This document shows, in pieces, positions 1-7,223 of a stretch of DNA of 25,546 nt; within the stretch, counting starts at the first letter, position 1; the number at the start of each line of letters is the position of its first letter. The notes beneath the pieces were generated by a model. The model ran no database searches, had not been told where the DNA came from, and saw only the letters and a program-made list of their open reading frames with translations. The position numbers and the translations under genes are program-made. The stretch lies in the NCBI GenBank assembly GCA_900549705.1, contig URPI01000012.1, forward strand, positions 1 to 25,546, in the 5' to 3' direction. The stretch comes from an uncultured Eubacteriales bacterium (lineage in GTDB: Bacteria > Bacillota > Clostridia > Oscillospirales > Oscillospiraceae).

Positions 1-492
1 AATTTCTTTTGGTTTTTTAACCTGCCATTGAAAATCCAACGCATCAAAATCGTCATGCTTCAGCGCGGCGATAGCCACCTTCTTGTCCACCTGGAAGGGA
101 ATAATCAGCTCCGGCTTCTTGTCACCGGAAAGCTTGCCGGGGATAATGCTGGGGTTGCCGCAATAGGGGCAGGCGGTGGCAGCGGTGGTCTTGTCGCACA
201 CCAGCTCTGCACCGCAGGAGGGGCAGTTGTAGACGTTGAGGGAGTCCTCGTCCTCGCCCCATTGTTCTCCGGCGGACTCCATGTCCCATGCCGCTTCATG
301 GACGGTCTGCTTGGCCTCCCGTTCTTCTGAGGCTGCCTGCGCATCGGCGTTTTTCTCGGCATACATCCGGTCGATGTCCTCCACCGAGAACCGGCTGCCG
401 CAATAGTCACATTCCAGCACGCCGGACTCGCTGCCGAAATGCAGAGGGCCGGTACAGGAGGGGCATTGGTAATTGGTGACTTCGTTTGCCAT
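1..492 (-). CDS. TFIIB-type zinc-ribbon protein, YdjG-like (3' end outside window)
   Basis: This reading frame stays open from an ATG at 492 to the first base, so 164 codons are visible and the C-terminus lies beyond the window. A ribosome-binding site (GGAGAAATTGCCC) precedes the ATG. Two zinc ribbons are visible. The first is near residues 9-30 (CPSC then CDYCGSRF). The second is near residues 86-110 (CPSCGAEL then CPYCGNPS) and is followed by an IIPFQVDKKVA segment, which is typical of Clostridia proteins annotated as TFIIB-type zinc ribbon-containing. Between the ribbons is an acidic, Glu/Ala-rich linker. The gene lies 53 bp downstream of the SPFH gene on the same strand. In B. subtilis the zinc-ribbon membrane protein YdjG and the SPFH protein YdjI work with PspA in envelope stress, so a membrane-anchored partner role is plausible. 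The expected C-terminal membrane segment cannot be seen here. Confidence 0.85.
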   Translation of the reverse strand, partial: MANEVTNYQCPSCTGPLHFGSESGVLECDYCGSRFSVEDIDRMYAEKNADAQAASEEREAKQTVHEAAWDMESAGEQWGEDEDSLNVYNCPSCGAELVCDKTTAATACPYCGNPSIIPGKLSGDKKPELIIPFQVDKKVAIAALKHDDFDALDFQWQVKKPKEI

Positions 493-545
493 GGGCAATT
501 TCTCCTTTCCTGGTTATGAACACCCTGGCGCATCAGGGCGTTTTT

Positions 546-1874
546 TTATCCCACAACGTCCTCGGCGCCGAAGGGATCGCCGCACTCCGGGCAGAATCTG
601 GGAGGATTCTTGGGATCGGCGGGCACCCAGCCGCACTTGTTGCAGCGGTACTGGGGCGCAGCGCTGGGCTTTTTGGCACCGCACTCGGTGCAGAATTTGC
701 CCTGGTTCACCGTGCCGCAGCTGCAAGTCCAGCCGGCAGGGGCTTCCGGACGCTTGGCACCGCACTCGGTGCAGAATTTGCCGGTGGCTGTGGCACCGCA
801 GCTGCATTTCCAGCTCTGCGGATTGGGGGCGGGTACCGGGGCGGGAGCGGGCTGACTGGCTTGCTGCTGCTGACCCATCTGGAACAGCTGGGCTGCATTG
901 GAGCTGCCGCCCATGCTCTGCGCCATGCCCATGCCCATAAATCCGGTGGCAGCACCGGCGGTGTTGGAGGCAGCGGCCTTCATGGCATCGCCCCGTGCCA
1001 TCACGTCATAGGCGGCAGCCATGTTGGGGTTGGTGAACACGGCAGTACGCTGCATATCCTTGAGCATCTTCTCGTCTTCCTCGGAGGCCTTGATGCTGGA
1101 AACGCCGAAGGAGACAATCTCAATGCCCCGCAGCTCCCGCCATTTTTTGCTCAGCACCTGGTTGAGGATGTCTGCCAGCTCCATGGTGTGAGCGGGCAGG
1201 CTGCTGTAGCGGATGCCCATTTCAGAAATCCGGGCGAAGGCGGGCTGTAGGGCGGTGAGCAGCTCTGTCTTCATCTGACCGTCCAGCCGGTCACGGGTGT
1301 AGTCCTCGGTGATGTTGCCGCAGACGTTGGTGTAGAACAGCAGGGGGTCGCAGATATGGAAGCTGTATTCGCCGAAGCAGCGGACGCTGATTTCCCAGTC
1401 CAGGCCGATGTTTCGGTCAACCACCCGGAAGGGGACGGGGTTGGGCGTGCCGTATTTGCTGCCCACCAGCTCTTTCAGATTGAAGTAGTATACCCGCTGA
1501 TCCTTGGCTTTCTCGCCGCCGAAGGTGAAGCGCTTGCCCACGGTCTTGAATGTTTCCATAATGCTGGTTCCCAAGTCGCCGCAGAAGATGGTAGGCTCAC
1601 TGGAGGCATCATAGGTAAATTCGCCTGGCTCGGCGGTAAATTCCACAACCTTTCCCTGATCCACAATCATCATGGCCTGACCGTCTGCCACGGCGATGAC
1701 GCTGCCGTTTGTGATGATGTTGTCATTCTCCCGGTTGGCAGAGCGGCCGGAAACCCGCTTTTTGCCCTTGACTGCCAGTACGTCCTCGGGCATGGAATCG
1801 CAGTAAAAATACTCTTTCCACTGGTCAGCCAGGGTACCACCCACGCTGCCCATCAATGCTTTCAAAAGTCCCAT
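546..1874 (-). CDS. SPFH-domain protein with C-terminal zinc ribbons, YdjI-like
   Basis: A 442-residue protein starting at ATG 1874 after AAAAAGGAGCGATATTAG. Residues about 25-290 form an SPFH/band-7 type domain of the YdjI ('virion core protein') family, recognisable from the start MGLLKALMGSVGGTLADQWK. A Gly/Met/Gln/Pro-rich flexible stretch follows (about 300-354). Three zinc ribbons come next: two near-copies with a C-S-C...FCTECGAK pattern (about 357-374 and 384-397), and a third rubredoxin-like CNKCG...FCPECG (about 415-435). No transmembrane helix is evident, so recruitment to the membrane probably depends on a partner, as for YdjI in the B. subtilis PspA/YdjGHI system. It sits 24 bp after the fRMsr gene and just before the YdjG-like gene, so all four minus-strand genes may be co-transcribed. 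The family assignment is firm; the role in envelope stress is inferred. Confidence 0.9.
   Translation of the reverse strand: MGLLKALMGSVGGTLADQWKEYFYCDSMPEDVLAVKGKKRVSGRSANRENDNIITNGSVIAVADGQAMMIVDQGKVVEFTAEPGEFTYDASSEPTIFCGDLGTSIMETFKTVGKRFTFGGEKAKDQRVYYFNLKELVGSKYGTPNPVPFRVVDRNIGLDWEISVRCFGEYSFHICDPLLFYTNVCGNITEDYTRDRLDGQMKTELLTALQPAFARISEMGIRYSSLPAHTMELADILNQVLSKKWRELRGIEIVSFGVSSIKASEEDEKMLKDMQRTAVFTNPNMAAAYDVMARGDAMKAAASNTAGAATGFMGMGMAQSMGGSSNAAQLFQMGQQQQASQPAPAPVPAPNPQSWKCSCGATATGKFCTECGAKRPEAPAGWTCSCGTVNQGKFCTECGAKKPSAAPQYRCNKCGWVPADPKNPPRFCPECGDPFGAEDVVG
673..782. repeat. 29-bp exact direct repeat encoding duplicated zinc ribbons
   Basis: The same 29 bases occur at 673-701 and 754-782, exactly 81 bp (27 codons) apart. 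They encode the repeated GKFCTECGAK segments of the SPFH protein. The perfect nucleotide identity points to a recent in-frame duplication or gene conversion of one zinc-ribbon module. Confidence 0.85.
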
Positions 1875-1898
1875 CTAATATCGCTCCTTTTTATAGAA

Positions 1899-2369
1899 TC
1901 AAGTTTTTTCGTTTGTATTTGTCAGCATATCGTTTAATACTGCTGCAATCTGCCGCAGTCCTGCTTCGTCCTCCGCCCGGAAGCGGTCAAGAGCGGGGCT
2001 GTCAATATCCAGCACGCCCCAAAGTGCCTTGCCATCATACAGGGGCAGGACAATTTCGGAATTGGAGGCACTGTCACAGGCGATGTGACCGGGAAACGTA
2101 TGTACATTTTCCACTCGTACCACCCGATTTTCCTGAGCGGCTGTGCCGCAGACACCCCGCCCCACGGGGATGACGATGCAGGCGGGCTTTCCTTGAAAGG
2201 GTCCCAGTACCAGTTTATCGCCGGTCAGTCGGTAAAATCCCACCCAGTTGATGTCCGGTAGGGAGAGCCACAGCAGGGCTGAGGCGTTGGCGAGGTTGCT
2301 CACCCGATAGGGTATCTCTGCCATCAGCGCTTGCAGCTGCCGGACAAGTTCCTCATAATTTGTGCACAC
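1899..2369 (-). CDS. Free methionine-(R)-sulfoxide reductase, GAF domain (fRMsr/YebR family)
   Basis: A 156-residue single-GAF-domain enzyme that reduces free methionine-R-sulfoxide using thiol electrons in the cytoplasm. The three cysteines of the family are present in their usual settings: PACIVIP, GRGVCGTAA and HIACDSASNSEIVLP. The WGVLDIDSP and FRAEDEAGLRQIA segments also match the family closely. I place the start at GTG 2369, two bases after the stop of the HD gene and preceded by AATGGAGGATAACC. A longer frame beginning at 2408 would run into the HD gene and lacks its own ribosome-binding site. The tight spacing implies translational coupling with the HD phosphohydrolase. The substrate follows from the family, not from anything else in this window. 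Confidence 0.93.
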   Translation of the reverse strand: MCTNYEELVRQLQALMAEIPYRVSNLANASALLWLSLPDINWVGFYRLTGDKLVLGPFQGKPACIVIPVGRGVCGTAAQENRVVRVENVHTFPGHIACDSASNSEIVLPLYDGKALWGVLDIDSPALDRFRAEDEAGLRQIAAVLNDMLTNTNEKT

Positions 2370-2371
2370 GG

Positions 2372-3037
2372 TTATCCTCCATTCTGACGGATGTCTGCAC
2401 CGTCCCATTCCGCGAGAAAGTCATTCAAAAATTGGTGCATTCGCGCCGTTCGCTGCGCTGCCACCCGCCGTCCGGTTTCGGTGTTCATCATGTTCTGAAG
2501 CTGAAACAGCTTTTCGTAGAAATGATTGACAGAGCTGGACTGCCGCCGGGAATATTCCGCCGCGTTCATGGAAAGCTTTGGCTTCTCCTCCGGGTCGTAC
2601 AGCGGGCGGCCATGACTTCCGCCATAGGCAAAGGTACGGGCGATGCCGATGGCGCCCAGGGCATCCAGCCGGTCGGCATCCTGGACGCATTTCCCTTCCG
2701 GGGTGGAGGGGACAACGGAATCCGTACCCTGATAGGAAACCTGGTCAATGATGGTGCAGATGGTGTTGATTTCTTCCTGAGGCAGCTGATGGCGCTGCAA
2801 AAACCGGACGGCGCGGTCTTTTCCGGCGGCTGTCTCCGGGGAGAGTTTCCGGTCGTCCACATCGTGCAGCAGCGCAGCTAAGGCCACCAAACGGGCATCG
2901 GCCTGTTCTTCGGCGGCGATTGCCAGAGCTGCTTTGTAAACCCGGACGGAGTGGGCAGCATCGTGTCCGCTGAAATCATCCCGGAAAACCTCTTGGATGT
3001 AACGAATGGCATCTGCGATGATTTGCTCCATAAGCAT
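2372..3037 (-). CDS. HD-domain phosphohydrolase (YedJ/YpgQ-like)
   Basis: A 221-residue metal-dependent phosphohydrolase. The H...HD...D ligand set is visible: SGHDAAHS (about 24-30), ALLHDVDD (about 55-62) and QDADRLDALG (about 119-128). The region after the last Asp (GIARTFAYGGSHG) is typical of the YedJ/YpgQ group, whose members hydrolyse nucleotides or related phosphate esters; the exact substrate cannot be read from sequence. Two ATGs lie two codons apart (3037 and 3031) behind GAAAGGCTGA, so the start could be either. This is the first gene of the minus-strand run that continues into fRMsr, SPFH and zinc-ribbon genes. Upstream, near 3098-3093, there is a TATAAT on the minus strand with only a weak, badly spaced -35 box. 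Confidence 0.88.
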   Translation of the reverse strand: MLMEQIIADAIRYIQEVFRDDFSGHDAAHSVRVYKAALAIAAEEQADARLVALAALLHDVDDRKLSPETAAGKDRAVRFLQRHQLPQEEINTICTIIDQVSYQGTDSVVPSTPEGKCVQDADRLDALGAIGIARTFAYGGSHGRPLYDPEEKPKLSMNAAEYSRRQSSSVNHFYEKLFQLQNMMNTETGRRVAAQRTARMHQFLNDFLAEWDGADIRQNGG

Positions 3038-3213
3038 TCAGCCTTTCATAACCGTTGGGATGGGCTTTCTTAACTAATCATACAGCAAAACGATTATAAT
3101 TGCAACCTCATTTTGACAAAATGACCACACCCTTCCGCTTTTTTCGATTTTTTCAGCGGTTACAATGTGCGCAGCGCGGCATATTAACCTTGCAGGAAAG
3201 GGAGGGCACGAAC

Positions 3214-4182
3214 ATGAAACAGAAAGCATTGGCAGTCGCAGCGGCTGTTTTTATCCTTGTCTTTTTTTCGGTATCAGTCTGGGCAGAGCCGCTGCTGATT
3301 CCCGTGGGACAGACAGTGGGCTTGCAGCTGCGGGACAATACCGTTACCATTGCCGCCTTTGATGATGCCCTGGGGGCAGAGGCGCGGCAGGCCGGACTGA
3401 AAATCGGTGACCGGATTTTAAGGGTAAACGGCCAGACGGTGCATAACGCGCAGCAGATACGCCGGTTGCTGGACGAGAGCGGCGGCACGGCGCGGCTGAC
3501 GCTGCTGCGGGGCAGCAAGGAGCTGGAAGCGGAAATCCCCATTGTGTCCACGGCGGACGGGGCAAAGCTGGGGGTTTACCTCAAACAGGGCATTTCCGGC
3601 ATTGGCACGGTCACTTGGTACGACCCGGCTACCGGGTGCTTCGGCGCATTAGGCCACGGGGTCAACGGGAGCAGCGGCGTGCTGCTGCACATGGCGGAGG
3701 GGGCGGCTTATCCCGCCCAGGTGCAGTCCGTCACCAAAGGCAAAAGCGGCCATCCCGGTCAGCTCAAGGGAAGCTGTGACGGCGAGGAGAGCTGCGGTCA
3801 GCTGCTGAAAAACACGCCCCAGGGTGTGTTTGGAAAATCCCGCCAGGGCTGGCTGGGGGAGCCAATCCCCATTGGCCGCGCCGACCAGGTTCACCCGGGG
3901 CAGGCCAGCATTCGCTCCACTGTCAGCTGCTTTTCCACCGGTGACTATTCTGTGGAGATTCTCAAGGTCTATCCCGCCGACCGCACCGATGGGCGGAATC
4001 TGCTGCTGAAGGTGACGGACAAGGCGCTGCTGGAAGCCACCGGGGGCATCGTCCAGGGCATGAGCGGCAGCCCTATCATCCAGGACGGAAAGCTCATCGG
4101 CGCTGTGACCCATGTGCTGGTGGGCGCACCGGAGATTGGCTACGGAATTTTTATCGAGAATATGCTCCAGGCAGCGGGATAA
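3214..4182 (+). CDS. spoIVB: SpoIVB peptidase (stage IV sporulation protein B)
   Basis: A 322-residue serine protease of family S55 that acts in the space between forespore and mother-cell membranes to trigger pro-sigma-K processing. The start is ATG 3214 behind GAAAGGGAGGG; a frame extending to 3100 has no ribosome-binding site. It has an N-terminal signal anchor (about 5-22), a PDZ domain (about 48-105, GLKIGDRILRVNGQTV) and a peptidase domain. Catalytic residues fit the B. subtilis spacing: His about 148 in GALGHGVNG, Asp about 269 in VTDKALL, and Ser about 284 in GGIVQGMSGSPI. It is shorter than the B. subtilis protein, mainly in the N-terminal half. The last 40 codons are also present 1868 bp downstream, so this 3' end was probably replaced by an inserted segment. 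No spo0A gene follows, unlike in many Clostridia. Confidence 0.95.
   Translation: MKQKALAVAAAVFILVFFSVSVWAEPLLIPVGQTVGLQLRDNTVTIAAFDDALGAEARQAGLKIGDRILRVNGQTVHNAQQIRRLLDESGGTARLTLLRGSKELEAEIPIVSTADGAKLGVYLKQGISGIGTVTWYDPATGCFGALGHGVNGSSGVLLHMAEGAAYPAQVQSVTKGKSGHPGQLKGSCDGEESCGQLLKNTPQGVFGKSRQGWLGEPIPIGRADQVHPGQASIRSTVSCFSTGDYSVEILKVYPADRTDGRNLLLKVTDKALLEATGGIVQGMSGSPIIQDGKLIGAVTHVLVGAPEIGYGIFIENMLQAAG
4061..4182 (+). repeat. Left copy of duplicated spoIVB 3' end
   Basis: Positions 4061-4142 match 5929-6010 at all 82 bases. The last 40 bases (4143-4182 versus 6011-6050) differ at several sites yet encode the same protein apart from one Gln/Asp change. This copy completes the intact spoIVB gene. 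Its final codons (ATT TTT, CTC CAG) are more AT-leaning than those of the right copy, suggesting it arrived with the inserted segment. Confidence 0.9.
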
Positions 4183-4186
4183 AAAG

Positions 4187-4222
4187 GCAGCTCTCCCGGA
4201 GAGGTTTTCCGGGAGAGCTAGT
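4187..4222 (-). terminator. Intrinsic terminator of the lipoprotein gene
   Basis: A perfect 11-bp stem (AGCTCTCCCGG paired with CCGGGAGAGCT, arms at 4189-4199 and 4209-4219). On the minus strand it is followed by GCCTTTTTA. The T-run is on the minus side, so it primarily ends the lipoprotein transcript; it may also slow read-through from spoIVB. Confidence 0.75.
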
Positions 4223-4250
4223 TCGACAAATCGAAAGTTGGTTGCCCGCT

Positions 4251-4703
4251 TTATCTTAATTCGGACTGCATTTCATAGATTTGATATACTTTGCCTGTCG
4301 CTGTAGAGGTTGCTGTTTCCGCAGTAATATCAATCTTGAATGTTTCTTGCCATCCACCAGTGATAATCAATTCATCACCAACAACTTCCCATGCCAGGTT
4401 TTTAATGCATTCCGCAACATCGTCTGTATTTGCGGGCATCAAAATAAGACATTCTCTCTCAGCATAGTTCGGATAAATATAGAACGCATATAAGTCATGA
4501 CCTTCTGGCCCCCATAAGGTAAATTTCATGTTGTACTTATCTGCGAAAAATTGTAATATTTCATTTTGGATTTGTATTTCTGTTTCTGTGCTTACGGTGT
4601 CCTCAATGTTGCTTGTCGGGGTAGCTGGTTCTTTTATCTTGGAGCAACCAACCAGAGCCAGCACACATGATAAAGCAAAGAACAATGTAATAATCTTCTT
4701 CAT
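4251..4703 (-). CDS. Predicted lipoprotein of unknown function
   Basis: A 150-residue protein with a clear lipoprotein signal: MKKI, a hydrophobic core, then the lipobox LVGC with Cys at residue 20. It is therefore expected to be lipid-anchored on the outer face of the cytoplasmic membrane. A Thr/Glu-rich linker follows (about 25-45), then a compact mixed alpha/beta region with aromatic residues (about 48-145). I recognise no family. A ribosome-binding site (GGAAAGGAATGCG) precedes ATG 4703. The gene is visibly richer in A and T than its neighbours. It lies inside the segment bounded by the two spoIVB 3' copies, 67 bp downstream of the DUF1016 gene and on the same strand, so the two probably arrived together. 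Confidence 0.85.
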   Translation of the reverse strand: MKKIITLFFALSCVLALVGCSKIKEPATPTSNIEDTVSTETEIQIQNEILQFFADKYNMKFTLWGPEGHDLYAFYIYPNYAERECLILMPANTDDVAECIKNLAWEVVGDELIITGGWQETFKIDITAETATSTATGKVYQIYEMQSELR

Positions 4704-4770
4704 ACAATCGCATTCCTTTCCGAAATTTCAATCTGTTAACATAGGGTCGGCAATTCTCATTCCAGTAAAA

Positions 4771-5781
4771 TTATTCCTTTTGAATCCGCTTTTCAATGTC
4801 CTCAATCGATGGCAGTTGCCGTTGCAGTTCTTCCGGCAAGCTGCTGGTTACTTTATACGCACTGACACCCATGGGCTTGGACATATCCTTGAGCGCATAC
4901 TCCGCCACCAAATCATTTTTGCTCTTGCACAGCAGCAGACCGATGGAGGGGTGGTCGTCATCCTTTTTTAGAATCCCATCCACCGCTGAAAGGTAGAAAT
5001 TCAGCTGCCCGGCATATTCCGGCTTGAATTCACCGGTTTTCAGTTCAATCACCACATAGCAGCGAAGATTCAAGTTGTAAAAAAGGAGGTCGATATAAAA
5101 ATCATCTCCGCCCACATTCAGGTGATATTGGTTCCCAAGGAAAGCAAATCCTGTTCCCAATTCCAGCAGTAGCTTTGTAACATCTTTCACAAGTGCCTGC
5201 TCAATATCTCGCTCCACCATATCTTCCTTAAACGGGATAAAATCAAACACATAGGGGTCTTTCATCGTCTGTACGGCAAGCTCACTTTGCGGGGAGGGTA
5301 AGCGTTCCTCGAAATTTGCTATTTTCTTAGCCAGCGCTTGGCGTTGATAGAGCCCTATCTCAATTTGGTGTACCAAAACATTGCGTGACCACCCGTTCCC
5401 AGCTGCTTGGTTGGCATACCAAATGTGCTCCTCCGCTGTCCTCACCTTATCCATCAATGCAATGTGATGATACCACGTTATTTGTGCAAGCGCCGCTTGC
5501 ACAATTTCAAAGTTCGGAAAACGGAGCGCAAACTTTGCCATATACTTGAGATTGCGCACAGAATACCCTTTTGCCTCCGGGAATGCCAGCTTGATGTCTG
5601 TGGCAAGGTTCTCAATAAACTTATTTCCCCAGGTTTTATGCTCGTTGATGGCTGACCCAATGCCGTAGTACAGGCATATCAGTTCCTTATTGACATTCAG
5701 CGCCGCTCTATATTGCGCACTTTGAATTTCCTGCTTGATGCTCTGTACCAAATCCAAGTACTCGCCACTGTTCATCAGCAT
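4771..5781 (-). CDS. DUF1016 / YhcG-family PDDEXK nuclease
   Basis: A 336-residue two-domain protein. The N-terminal DUF1016 helical domain (about 8-150) carries the characteristic GYSVRNLKYMAKF and ITWYHHIALMDKV segments. The C-terminal PDDEXK nuclease-like domain (about 200-320) shows GDDFYIDLLFYN (Asp about 231) followed by VVIELKTGEF (Glu about 246, Lys about 248), the expected D...ExK catalytic pattern. The family is scattered patchily across bacteria and often found on mobile or defence-associated DNA; its biochemical role is poorly defined. I choose ATG 5781 behind GGGGGGATTTGCAA rather than a TTG two codons upstream. It sits in the insert between the two spoIVB 3' copies. A DNA-processing or defence function is inferred only from family and context. 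Confidence 0.92.
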   Translation of the reverse strand: MLMNSGEYLDLVQSIKQEIQSAQYRAALNVNKELICLYYGIGSAINEHKTWGNKFIENLATDIKLAFPEAKGYSVRNLKYMAKFALRFPNFEIVQAALAQITWYHHIALMDKVRTAEEHIWYANQAAGNGWSRNVLVHQIEIGLYQRQALAKKIANFEERLPSPQSELAVQTMKDPYVFDFIPFKEDMVERDIEQALVKDVTKLLLELGTGFAFLGNQYHLNVGGDDFYIDLLFYNLNLRCYVVIELKTGEFKPEYAGQLNFYLSAVDGILKKDDDHPSIGLLLCKSKNDLVAEYALKDMSKPMGVSAYKVTSSLPEELQRQLPSIEDIEKRIQKE

Positions 5782-5928
5782 TTGCAAATCCCCCCATTCT
5801 CATGAAACGAAGCACACCTTTTCTGTGGTCATTTTACCATACAGCGCAAAAGAAAGCAATTGGCTTTCAACAGTACAAATGAAAAGGCTTTACAAGCATA
5901 TCGTGTTGTCCATAATGGCAATCACTCG

Positions 5929-6050
5929 TGAGCGGCAGCCCTATCATCCAGGACGGAAAGCTCATCGGCGCTGTGACCCATGTGCTGGTGGGCGCACCGG
6001 AGATTGGCTATGGCATCTTCATCGAGAATATGCTGGACGCAGCGGGATAA
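5929..6050 (+). pseudogene. spoIVB: Displaced 3' end of spoIVB (last 40 codons)
   Basis: In frame this segment encodes SGSPIIQDGKLIGAVTH through ENMLDAAG and a TAA at 6048-6050, identical in protein to the end of intact spoIVB except for one residue. Upstream sequence shows no further spoIVB similarity. It retains the catalytic-serine motif but no upstream domains and no start signal, so it cannot be functional. It most likely is the original chromosomal end of spoIVB, separated from its body by the inserted lipoprotein/DUF1016 segment. Confidence 0.9.
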
Positions 6051-6053
6051 GAA

Positions 6054-6080
6054 TTCAGGCCCGGATAATCCGGGCCTGAA
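6054..6080. terminator. Palindromic hairpin between the spoIVB relic and the DUF2500 gene
   Basis: A perfect 12-bp stem (TTCAGGCCCGGA with TCCGGGCCTGAA) around a TAA loop. Neither flank has a strong T-run, so it is a weak or bidirectional terminator candidate. It would originally have ended spoIVB on one side and now borders the minus-strand DUF2500 gene on the other. Confidence 0.55.
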
Positions 6081-6107
6081 ATGATTTGCAAAAAACGCGG
6101 CACATAT

Positions 6108-6473
6108 TCAAGAACGCTCAAATCCCAGAAACCGCGTGCCCTGGAAGGAGAGCTTCCCCTTGTCGCCTTCCACCAGCAGCCCGTACTCATTTCCGGCCAG
6201 TTGGAGCTCCATGCGGTCGCCGCTTTCCACCTGGAAGGTGGCGTAGTAGGTTGTAGAGGTGTGATACTGCCCGTCAACGCTCCCGGTGTGGTGGTGGGAC
6301 ACGTTGGTTCGCTTGGAAACCACCGTCGCCGGGACGGTCAGCCGGGGCGAATTGTTGTTTGTGTGCCATTGGCTGAGGCTTTTGACCGCCGTTGCGATGA
6401 TCACGGCGGCTACCGCCACAAACATGATTGCAAACAGAATGCCAAAGAGGTCAAAACCCATTGCAAAACCCAT
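6108..6473 (-). CDS. DUF2500-family membrane protein
   Basis: A 121-residue protein with one N-terminal transmembrane helix (about 8-32, IMFVAVAAVIIATAV). It is followed by a small beta-rich domain typical of DUF2500: VPATVVSKRTNVS, then TTYYATFQVESGDRMELQL, and ending GKLSFQGTRFLGFE. The function of this family is unknown. I take ATG 6473, preceded by AGGTGGGGAAT, instead of a GTG three codons upstream. A good sigma-A type promoter lies upstream on the same strand (TTGACG 6535-6530, 17 bp, TATAGT 6512-6507). It is monocistronic and convergent with the spoIVB relic. Confidence 0.85.
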   Translation of the reverse strand: MGFAMGFDLFGILFAIMFVAVAAVIIATAVKSLSQWHTNNNSPRLTVPATVVSKRTNVSHHHTGSVDGQYHTSTTYYATFQVESGDRMELQLAGNEYGLLVEGDKGKLSFQGTRFLGFERS

Positions 6474-6506
6474 ATTCCCCACCTGTTTCCTATGATTTCT
6501 GCTTTT

Positions 6507-6535
6507 ACTATACCATGTCCAGCAGGATTCGTCAA
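6507..6535 (-). promoter_or_regulatory. Promoter of the DUF2500 gene
   Basis: TTGACG and TATAGT separated by 17 bp, reading towards the DUF2500 start at 6473, leaving a leader of roughly 30 nt with the ribosome-binding site. Confidence 0.65.
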
Positions 6536-6622
6536 ATTAAGATTTTCTGTGAATCCTGTGCACCCTTTTATTTTGCACTCCTGTGTGATACAATACCCAT
6601 AACAAAATTCACGGAGGGAACC

Positions 6623-7159
6623 ATGGAGCCGGAAATCACACTCACGCCAATGACCGCCCGGATGTATCACGCTTTTTTCCGGGATTACCAGAACGATGCC
6701 GACTTGTATCTGGATAAAAGCGAATTTCGGGAATATACATACAACCGGGAAACGGTTGACGCTTACATCCAGCGGCAGATTGCCTTGAAGCGGCTGCCAT
6801 TTGCCATCATGTACGGGGATGAAATGGTGGGCGAACTGCGGTTTTATGACATCAAACCTCATGAATCTGCCGCTCTGGGCATCACCATGAAAAGCAGCCA
6901 GTACAAAGACCGGGGCTTTGGCACCCAAGCAGAGCGGCTGGCCATTGATTATGCTTTCCATAAGCTGGACATTCCCGTGTTGTACGCGGATGCCGTTTTG
7001 ACAAATACCAGAAGTCAGCATGTGCTGGAAAAGGTCGGCTTTCGGCTCATTTCCCAGGACGCACGGCGGAAATACTACCGGATAAGCAGGGAGGGAGAAG
7101 CGTCCCTTGCTTTTACAATTGACATCACAGCTGTCCCCACTTATAATAGTGGAAGATAG
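6623..7159 (+). CDS. GNAT-family N-acetyltransferase
   Basis: A 178-residue acetyl-CoA-dependent acetyltransferase of the GNAT fold (RimJ/RimL-like subgroup). The start is ATG 6623, seven bases after CGGAGGG; an upstream extension of the frame has no ribosome-binding site. Recognisable elements are the beta4/beta5 core MVGELRFYDIKPH, the acetyl-CoA pyrophosphate loop region YKDRGFGTQAERLAIDYAF (about 93-111), and the C-terminal NTRSQHVLEKVGFRL motif (about 131-145). The substrate cannot be inferred. It is the first of four GNAT genes within 4.5 kb, but the four differ too much in sequence to be recent duplicates. The promoter of the next gene lies inside its 3' end. Confidence 0.9.
   Translation: MEPEITLTPMTARMYHAFFRDYQNDADLYLDKSEFREYTYNRETVDAYIQRQIALKRLPFAIMYGDEMVGELRFYDIKPHESAALGITMKSSQYKDRGFGTQAERLAIDYAFHKLDIPVLYADAVLTNTRSQHVLEKVGFRLISQDARRKYYRISREGEASLAFTIDITAVPTYNSGR
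7119..7147 (+). promoter_or_regulatory. Consensus promoter inside the 3' end of the GNAT gene
   Basis: TTGACA (7119-7124), a 17-bp spacer and TATAAT (7142-7147), a perfect sigma-A consensus, lies within the last 14 codons of the GNAT gene and points at the small membrane protein gene at 7224. Confidence 0.8.
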
Positions 7160-7190
7160 TACGTAAGGCGGAAGATAATACGCAAGATAG
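7153..7190 (+). repeat. Imperfect 19-bp tandem repeat in a 5' leader
   Basis: Two adjacent 19-bp units, GGAAGATAGTACGTAAGGC (7153-7171) and GGAAGATAATACGCAAGAT (7172-7190), differ at four positions. They fall just after the predicted transcription start for the gene at 7224, in its untranslated leader. Confidence 0.6.
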
Positions 7191-7223
7191 CAACAGCATT
7201 GATGGTATATTGGTAGTGAGAAA

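Noticed and set aside
3113..3190. Forespore (sigma-G) or sigma-A promoter for spoIVB
   Set aside because: CATATTA near 3180 resembles a sigma-G -10 box, but no matching -35 lies at the right distance; TTGACA at 3113 has no -10 partner. The evidence is too weak to list as a feature.
4183..5928. A complete integrative element or toxin-antitoxin module
   Set aside because: There is no integrase, transposase or paired small antitoxin gene; only a lipoprotein and a DUF1016 nuclease are supported.
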